Positions 58,645 to 64,000 of a DNA stretch of 64,000 bases are shown one piece after another. The notes beneath the pieces are model-generated. The model worked only from the letters and a program-made list of their open reading frames with translations, was not told the DNA's origin and did no database searches. The first letter of the stretch is position 1. The number at the start of each line of letters is the position of its first letter. The stretch lies in the NCBI RefSeq assembly GCF_902686445.1, contig NC_062232.1, forward strand, positions 11,825,105 through 11,889,104. Direction: 5' to 3'. This DNA comes from Sciurus carolinensis. Lineage: Eukaryota > Chordata > Mammalia > Rodentia > Sciuridae. The translations under genes and the position numbers were made by a program.

Positions 58645-58960
58645 GAGCTAGGCAAACATTTCTGTAAAGGGCCAGATGCTAAACATTTTAGGCTTTATGG
58701 GCTATAAGGTCTCTATTGCAACCACTTTCATGCCTTTGTGGCATGAAAGTAGCCATAGAAATGCATAAACAAATGAATATGTCAGTGTTCCATTAAAGCT
58801 TTGCTTATGGACACTGAGATTTGAATTTCATATATCACAAAATTTTATTCCTTGGATTTTTCCAACCTTTTAAAATGTAAAGACTATTTCTAGTTCATGG
58901 TCATACAAAAGCAAACAAAGGACCAGATTTAATTGGTGAGTCCTAGTTTGCTGTCCTTGA
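58645..58960 (+). mobile_element. Old DNA-transposon-type repeat
   Basis: 'tctgtaaagggccagatgct', 'ttttaggctttatgggctat', 'tgtcagtgttccattaaagc', 'tagtttgctg'. Inverted relative to 37975-38152. Confidence 0.68.
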
Positions 58961-59248
58961 TACAGTGTTGTATGCACATGTTCTGGGGTGGTCATTTAAC
59001 AGTGAGATTTTCCTATTTAAATGGAGTAGACCTAGAAGAATCTATGACCCCTTTCTAGTTATATAGGACAGACTTACTAGGGGTTATTATAAATAAAAAT
59101 CCTATAATGTTTTGGGATTATAAGATGTGTGTCCTGTCACACATCTTAGCTTTTTGAGTCACCTGTAATACCTATCGCTGTTTTTAGATGGTGAGATGAG
59201 CATTCTATAGCACATGATTAGGAAATGGTAAAAGAGTTAAGCAATGAT
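58961..59248. other. No recognisable gene or repeat
   Basis: Unassigned; contains 'gtcctgtcacacatcttag' after its partial complement (local inverted repeat near 59125-59150). Confidence 0.4.
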
Positions 59249-59456
59249 TTTTTTTTTCATACTGGGGATTGAACCCAGGAGTACTCGACCACTGGACCAC
59301 GTACCCAGTCCTTTTTTGTATTTTATTTAGAGACAGAGTCTTGCTGAATTGCTCAGGGCCTTGCTAAGTTGCTGAGGCTGGCTTTGAACTCATGATCCTC
59401 CTGCCTCAGCCTCCTGAGCCTCTGGGATTACAGGCATGCACCATGGTGCCTAGCTC
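59249..59456 (-). mobile_element. B1-ID composite SINE
   Basis: 'tactggggattgaacccagg', 'ccactggaccacgtacccag', 'tagagacagagtcttgctga', 'ctgggattacaggcatgcac'. A partial duplication ('ttgctgaattgctcag'/'ttgctaagttgctgag') lengthens it. Confidence 0.93.
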
Positions 59457-60729
59457 AAGCAGTGATCTTTAAGCATGTTTCCAGCATGCCCTGGATCCTT
59501 ATGCTGCTAACAGTTGTTTAAATGAAGAAAATGAAAGGATTTTAAATCAAGGCTTAGTTGGATTCTAACTTCCATCAGTAGTGAACACGAAGGCAGGATC
59601 TGCTGTCAAAGATGTAAACACTGTTTCTCACCACCTCCTTTAAATGTCTTGCCACCGTGCATGGTGCTGCTTCCTCCAATGCCTCTACATCAAAAGCTCA
59701 TTCAGAAAGTGACTTTTAACTTGTTTAAAAGGGAGAATTGAGCCCGGGGAGAATCACTTCTTCCTTCGTGATTCTTCTAGACTTGAAAGGGTTAGAGAAA
59801 TCAAAAGTCTTTTGGCTACACGAGATCTCTGGGGAAAAGGCTGATAGAATGGTGTCCAGAGAGATTTTGGGTCAAAGGACTTGAGAGCAATGTGGCTAGG
59901 ATTATGGCAGGGAAGAAATGGGTCATCTTGCGCCTCTTAAACCCATTTCTTTATCCGAAAGTATAATATTACAGGCCAGAAAAATTGGATGAATATTTCA
60001 AGAACTTTTTAGTTTTAGCAAACAAGACATAGACACTATTCTTAAGAAACTCATCCTCTTCTGGTCCAAGGTGAATCAAACTCCTTTATTTCCAGGATGC
60101 AATGTGCAAAAATGTCACTGAGTGTCCATGGCTTATGTGCTTTTTTGCATTCTTATGTTCCTAGTACAGGACCATGCAATAGTAGGTGCTTATGATATTT
60201 TTGTGCTTCAGATGTGTTCCTTTGGGGGAAGTGGGTGGTACTTTGCTTCAGTTGGGCATGATGTGTTACATTGGAGCTAATTGCAGGAGGAACCTGTGAA
60301 AACAAAGATGTTGGCCTCTAGGGACCAGGGTTCCCTGGAAGGACATGGCACCAACAGGTGCTAGCTGTCATCTGCAGCATCTGGTTTAGAGGGGTCATGG
60401 GCATCTGTGTGAGATAAGGAAATGCTAACATTATAGGTCATTTGAAAAATATGCAAAATTCTATACCCCCAATTCTGTAAAAAAGGCAGAAGAAAAATTG
60501 GAAGGAAATATGTCAGAACATTGTATGTAAGAATTACAATTGTATTTTTGTTGTTTTTTTTTTAGCTTTTAGAATTCTCTACTGTCTGAATTTTTTACAG
60601 TGAGCTCATCGTACTTTTATAGTAACTTTTTTTAACTGAAAAAAGTCCAAATTAACTCGTCTATCCTCCTTGTTGATATCTTTGCTGACTTATAGCAACT
60701 ATTTCAGTTGGTTCTTAAGATAGTCCCAA
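59457..60729. other. No recognisable gene or repeat
   Basis: Unassigned intronic sequence. Confidence 0.5.
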
Positions 60730-60935
60730 ACTTGCTTGGTGACATGCTTACAAACTTTCTTTAATTCTACTGTGGTAAAATATACTACGCAATGAAAAGT
60801 TTATTATTTTAGCCATTTTAAGGGTACAGTTCAGTGGCATTAAGTACATTCACACTGATGCAGAACTGTCACCACCATTCATCTCCAGAACTTTCTCATC
60901 TTCCTAAACTGAAGCTCTGTACCCTTTAAATAATA
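60730..60935 (-). mobile_element. Old L1 (L1M-type) fragment
   Basis: 'agccattttaagggtacagt', 'ggcattaagtacattcacac', 'ttcatctccagaactttctc'. Confidence 0.82.
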
Positions 60936-61173
60936 CCTCATTTCTTTCTTTTTCTTGTCTGCTCTCTTTTGTTTTCTTTTATTTACTGAGTTTTGGGTGG
61001 GTCACACTTAGTAAAGCTGTTTTAGTCAGTTTTTTCACTGCTGTGACCAAAAAAATATGACAACAATTTTAAGGAGGAAAAGTTTATTTGGGGCTCATGT
61101 TTTCAGAGTTCTCCGTCCATAGATGGCTGGCTCAATTGTTCTGGTGGAGGAAAGCTGCTCAGGACACAGCACC

Positions 61174-61269
61174 AGGAAGAAGAAGAAGGGGGAGGAGGAG
61201 GAGGAGGAAGAGGAGGAGGAGGAGGAGGAGGAGGAGGAGAAGGAGTGGAGGAGAAGAGAGAGAGAGACA
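61174..61269. repeat. (GGA)n microsatellite inside MaLR LTR
   Basis: About 20 GGA-type units then GA units; all-purine on the plus strand. Confidence 0.95.
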
Positions 61270-61400
61270 GACAGACAACACTGCCCTCCCCTCACCACCA
61301 TGGACAAAATATAAACTCCAAAGGCACACTCTCAGTGACCCACCTCTCAGTCATGCCCTCCCTGCTTATAGTTGCTGCCCAGTTCATACCTATTGGGGGG

Positions 61401-61793
61401 TGTTATGGTTTGGATGTGAGGTGTCTCCCAAAAGCTCACATGTGAGACAATGCAGGAAGGTTCAGAGGAGAAATGATTGGGTTATGAGAGTCTTAACCTA
61501 ATCAGTGAATTAATCCCTGATGGGATTAATTGAAGTGCTAGGGTGTGGCTGGAGGAGGAGGGAATTGGGGCATGACTTTGGGGTATATAATATGTATCTG
61601 GAGAGTGGAGTCTCCCTCTCTCTCTGCTTCCTGATGATGCAAGCTGCCACACTCTTTCTCCATGATGTTCTGCCTCACCTTGAGCCCTGAGGAATGACCT
61701 CTGAAACCATGAGCCCTCGAATAAACCTTTCCTCCTCTACAGTTGTGCTTGTCAGATCATTTAGTCACAGCAGCGAAATAGCTGACTAAAACA
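61401..61793 (+). mobile_element. MaLR-type LTR, inner element of a nested pair
   Basis: Runs from TGTTATGGTTTGGATG to GACTAAAACA (393 bp), with a TATATAA box near 61586 and AATAAA near 61720. Flanks ggggg (61396-61400) and ggagg (61794-61798) match at 4 of 5. Confidence 0.88.
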
Positions 61794-61974
61794 GGAGGAT
61801 TAATGAGCTGATTAGGTTAAACTTCTCATAACTCAATCATTTCACCTCTAAACCCTCTTGTATGGCCTTACATATGAGCTGTTGGGACACTTCACATTTA
61901 AACCCTAAGAAGAGCACTGTTCATAGTGGAGATAGATTCAAAAACACTGAACTTAAAGAAATGTCTCAATTTGA

Positions 61975-62090
61975 GCCCTGGATCTTCTCATTGTCAGCTA
62001 TGTGACTTTTAGTAAATTACTCTTACAAGCCTCAGTTTTCTGATATTTAAAATAAGAATATTTACTTTTGAAATATCATAAGACTGGTAT
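61975..62090 (+). repeat. MIR fragment
   Basis: 'cagctatgtgacttttagta', 'caagcctcagttttctgata'. Confidence 0.65.
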
Positions 62091-62394
62091 CATTTTTGTC
62101 ATGATGAAATGAAGCAATATGCATTGACTTCTTTATGCAATGTTAGAATTCCTAGTCAAAAGAGTATGAATATCATCATCACGATTACTATTTATATTTA
62201 GAAGGGAGCCAAGAGGTAGTTATCAGTATCTTGACCAGTTGACACTCTAGTGGATAGTCATTCCTTCCCAGGAAATGCAATCATAACCTTTTATTTAAAT
62301 AGTGCTCCCTGTTTTTCAAACATCTCAGTTAGCTTTCCATCATAACAAGTAAGGATGGTATCATTACTTCCATTTCTCAGATGAAGAAAATGCA

Positions 62395-62570
62395 AGTATT
62401 TGAATCTCATGGTTTAAAACCTGGACTCAGTAGCCAGACAGCCTCTATTCAAGTCCCAGTCCTGCCGCTATTGGTTGTGTGGCCATGAGCAGTTATTTAT
62501 CTCTCTCTGCCTCAGTTTCTTTATCTGTAAAAGAAAATGAAATAACATGACAATAGTAATACTGGTTGTT
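62395..62570 (+). repeat. MIR
   Basis: 'cctggactcagtagccagac', 'tcaagtcccagtcctgccgc', 'tgcctcagtttctttatctg'. Confidence 0.88.
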
Positions 62571-62621
62571 AGGTATCGTTATGTGGACTTAAAAAGTTGA
62601 CTTTGTGCGTGTATGTGTGTA

Positions 62622-62804
62622 TGTGTGGTACTGAGGATTGAACTCAGTGTTCTACCCCTGAGTTACATCCCTAGCTCACCTTAATTTCTATTTTGAGACA
62701 GGATCTTGCTAAGTTGCTGAGGCTAACCTCAAAATTGTGATCCTCCTGCCTCAACCTCCAGAGTCATTGGAATTACAGGCATGTACCACTGTGCCTGGCA
62801 AAAA
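62622..62804 (-). mobile_element. B1-ID composite SINE
   Basis: 'ggtactgaggattgaactca', 'gagttacatccctagctcac', 'acaggatcttgctaagttgc', 'ggaattacaggcatgtacca'. Confidence 0.92.
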
Positions 62805-63282
62805 AGTTGATTCTGGAAAAGTGTTGAGAGTTGTTCCAGGCACAAAATAAATGCTATGTAAGTTTTTGCTACATAAAAAAATAAAAATAAAACAAATGGA
62901 GATAACATATTTTCACAAAAAAATAGTTAATTATGGAAGTAGAAGTAGAATGAAGGGCTCCCAGTCTTCATCTAGTCCCTCCCTCCCTCTCCCTGTCTTG
63001 GGCTCCTTCACTACACTGTGATGTCTCCCAAAACTGCCCCGATCAACCTCCTAGACCAGTGGGCACAGTAAGCTACAAAGTTGGATTACCATCTCCCCAC
63101 TTATAAAACCTCTTACAGAAGTCTACTTAAATAGACTTCCATTAAATTTTTATATATTTAGATTCAATGAGTCATATGCCATGATGGTATTTTTAAGCTT
63201 TAATGATTTTGTTTTGGAAAAAAAAATGATAATGTATTTTATTAAGATAATTTTGAAATTCTATCTTTATTCCCAATAATCT
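62805..63282. other. No recognisable gene or repeat
   Basis: Unassigned AT-rich intronic sequence. Confidence 0.5.
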
Positions 63283-63365
63283 GAAATATATTTGAAAACA
63301 ATTTGAAATATATTTGAAAAAAATTGAAATATATTTGGAAGAAAAAGAAATATATTTGAAAATTA
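63283..63365. repeat. Short tandem repeat of about 20 bp
   Basis: Four copies of 'gaaatatatttg(g)aa' separated by A-rich spacers. Confidence 0.9.
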
Positions 63366-63407
63366 TTTTAGATATTTCACTTTCTCTGTGTATTTCCTAA
63401 ACTGAGT

Positions 63408-63473
63408 GACCAGCAGAATTTATACAGCAAATGGAGCTGTATTTGGACCAGCAGAATTTATACAGCAAATGGA
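63408..63473. repeat. 38-bp-period direct duplication
   Basis: A 28-bp segment starting gaccagcagaat is present identically at 63408-63435 and 63446-63473. Confidence 0.95.
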
Positions 63474-63695
63474 CCTCTCTGGGGCACCATGGAGGTCACT
63501 TACAGTTCCAGGCTTCCAGTGTTTCTCTGCAAGGCCCATCCCTGGGCCAAGGTAAGGTTTAGGGCACTGCTAGAGTGTCCTAGAATTAACAACCCAGGAC
63601 AATTCTCAAAGAGGGGTGGGAGTTGAGTAAACACCATGACCTCATTTCTTGATGACAGTTCTGAAATGTGCTCAGCATGGGTCTTTCCACGTTCC

Positions 63696-63765
63696 CCAGC
63701 TGGGGATGTAGCTCAGTAGGAGGTCTTGAGTTTAATCCCCAATACTGAGGGGGTGGGAGATTTGT
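63696..63765 (+). mobile_element. ID SINE, internally shortened
   Basis: 'agctggggatgtagctcagt' then directly 'cttgagtttaatccccaata'; the middle of the ID body is deleted. Confidence 0.85.
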
Positions 63766-64000
63766 TACTTAGCTAAAATTCACATTTAACTGGGGTGGTT
63801 TACCTGAAAGCCTTGTTTCCAGAAGATTCTGATTAATGTCAAGGGGAACCCAGCAAGAGTATGCCCCACTTGCCTACAGTGTACCTTTTTATTGGCTTCC
63901 AATTCTTCCCTATCTCACTTCTCTACTCCCTCCCTGTACTTCCTGGGTTCCCTTCCCTTGCTTGACCTAAATCCTCACCTCAGACTGTTTGGAGGTGAAT

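Larger units (their letters stand above)
61018..61910 (-). mobile_element. MaLR-type LTR, outer element of a nested pair
   Basis: Begins TGTTTTAGTCAG, with 'taaggaggaaaagtttattt' and 'ctcagtgacccacctctcag'. It resumes after the inner LTR with 'attaatgagctgattagg' and ends 'taaaccctaaga' (CA mutated to GA). Flanks aaagc (61013-61017) and agagc (61911-61915) match at 4 of 5. About 495 bp without the insert, partly through a (GGA)n expansion. Confidence 0.82.
47097..64000 (+). other. GRPR: GRPR intron 1 (5' portion; exon 2 outside window)
   Basis: The intron opens with gtaagc directly after the exon and runs off the window. I looked for exon 2, which should begin by completing Arg and continue with the Tyr of DRY and the ICL2/TM4 region, and found no matching reading frame in the remaining 16.9 kb. 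The first 2 kb (47.1-49.0 kb) has no recognisable repeat; the rest is a mosaic of SINEs, old L1, MaLR LTRs and microsatellites, listed separately. Confidence 0.85.

Noticed and set aside
61088..61501. 137-codon Arg-rich frame
   Set aside because: Created by translating the (GGA)n expansion through LTR sequence.
47097..64000. GRPR exon 2 or 3
   Set aside because: No frame encoding the ICL2/TM4 or TM5-TM7 regions was found; these exons are probably beyond the right edge.
1..64000. CRISPR array, bacterial operon or other undescribed defence-like system
   Set aside because: All direct repeats found are microsatellites, short duplications or interspersed mammalian retroelements; the window is ordinary mammalian intergenic and intronic DNA apart from GRPR.

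Overview
This is a mammalian nuclear genomic window, AT-rich and almost entirely non-coding. The only protein-coding sequence I can defend is the first coding exon of GRPR, the gastrin-releasing peptide (bombesin BB2) receptor, on the plus strand at 46684-47096. GRPR is X-linked in other placental mammals, so the window is probably X-chromosomal; that placement rests on conserved synteny and was not read from the sequence. The repeats point to a squirrel-family rodent (Sciuridae). There are many tRNA-Ala-like ID SINEs, many B1-like units fused to an ID unit, and several copies of a young L1 3' end of the kind I associate with ground squirrels and marmots. The species cannot be fixed.

Layout. 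1-46 kb is intergenic DNA upstream of GRPR, filled with layered retroelements. Near the left edge a CpG-retaining endogenous-retrovirus LTR sits inside a SINE, which itself sits inside an older LTR. Two copies of another LTR family lie in opposite orientation at 1.7 and 14.3 kb. Further LTRs occur near 8.0, 12.8, 19.5, 28.2 and 34.3 kb, with MaLR-type LTRs near 7.2, 20.2, 25.3, 28.0 and 39.8 kb. A U6 snRNA retropseudogene at 21.4 kb carries a near-perfect 17-bp target-site duplication. DNA-transposon fossils, MIR, L2 and old L1 fragments and microsatellites fill much of the rest. About 46.2-46.7 kb is the GRPR promoter and leader: a TTTAAA element about 400 bp upstream of the start codon, a CRE-like site further upstream, and a short upstream ORF. 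From 47097 to the window end is GRPR intron 1 (donor gtaagc). It holds more SINEs, old L1 and a nested pair of MaLR LTRs at 61.0-61.9 kb. Exons 2 and 3 are not in the window as far as I can see.

How it works together. There is one gene start and no operon-like logic. The exon encodes the extracellular N-terminus through the start of the DRY motif at the end of TM3. I found no CRISPR array, intact tRNA, intact retroviral gene or sign of an undescribed molecular system. The leads most worth checking are the GRPR glycosylation-site turnover and leader uORF, the nested and opposed LTR insertions, and a long unexplained ORF in intron 1. Repeat names come from recognising consensus-like motifs by eye, so subfamily labels and outer boundaries are approximate.
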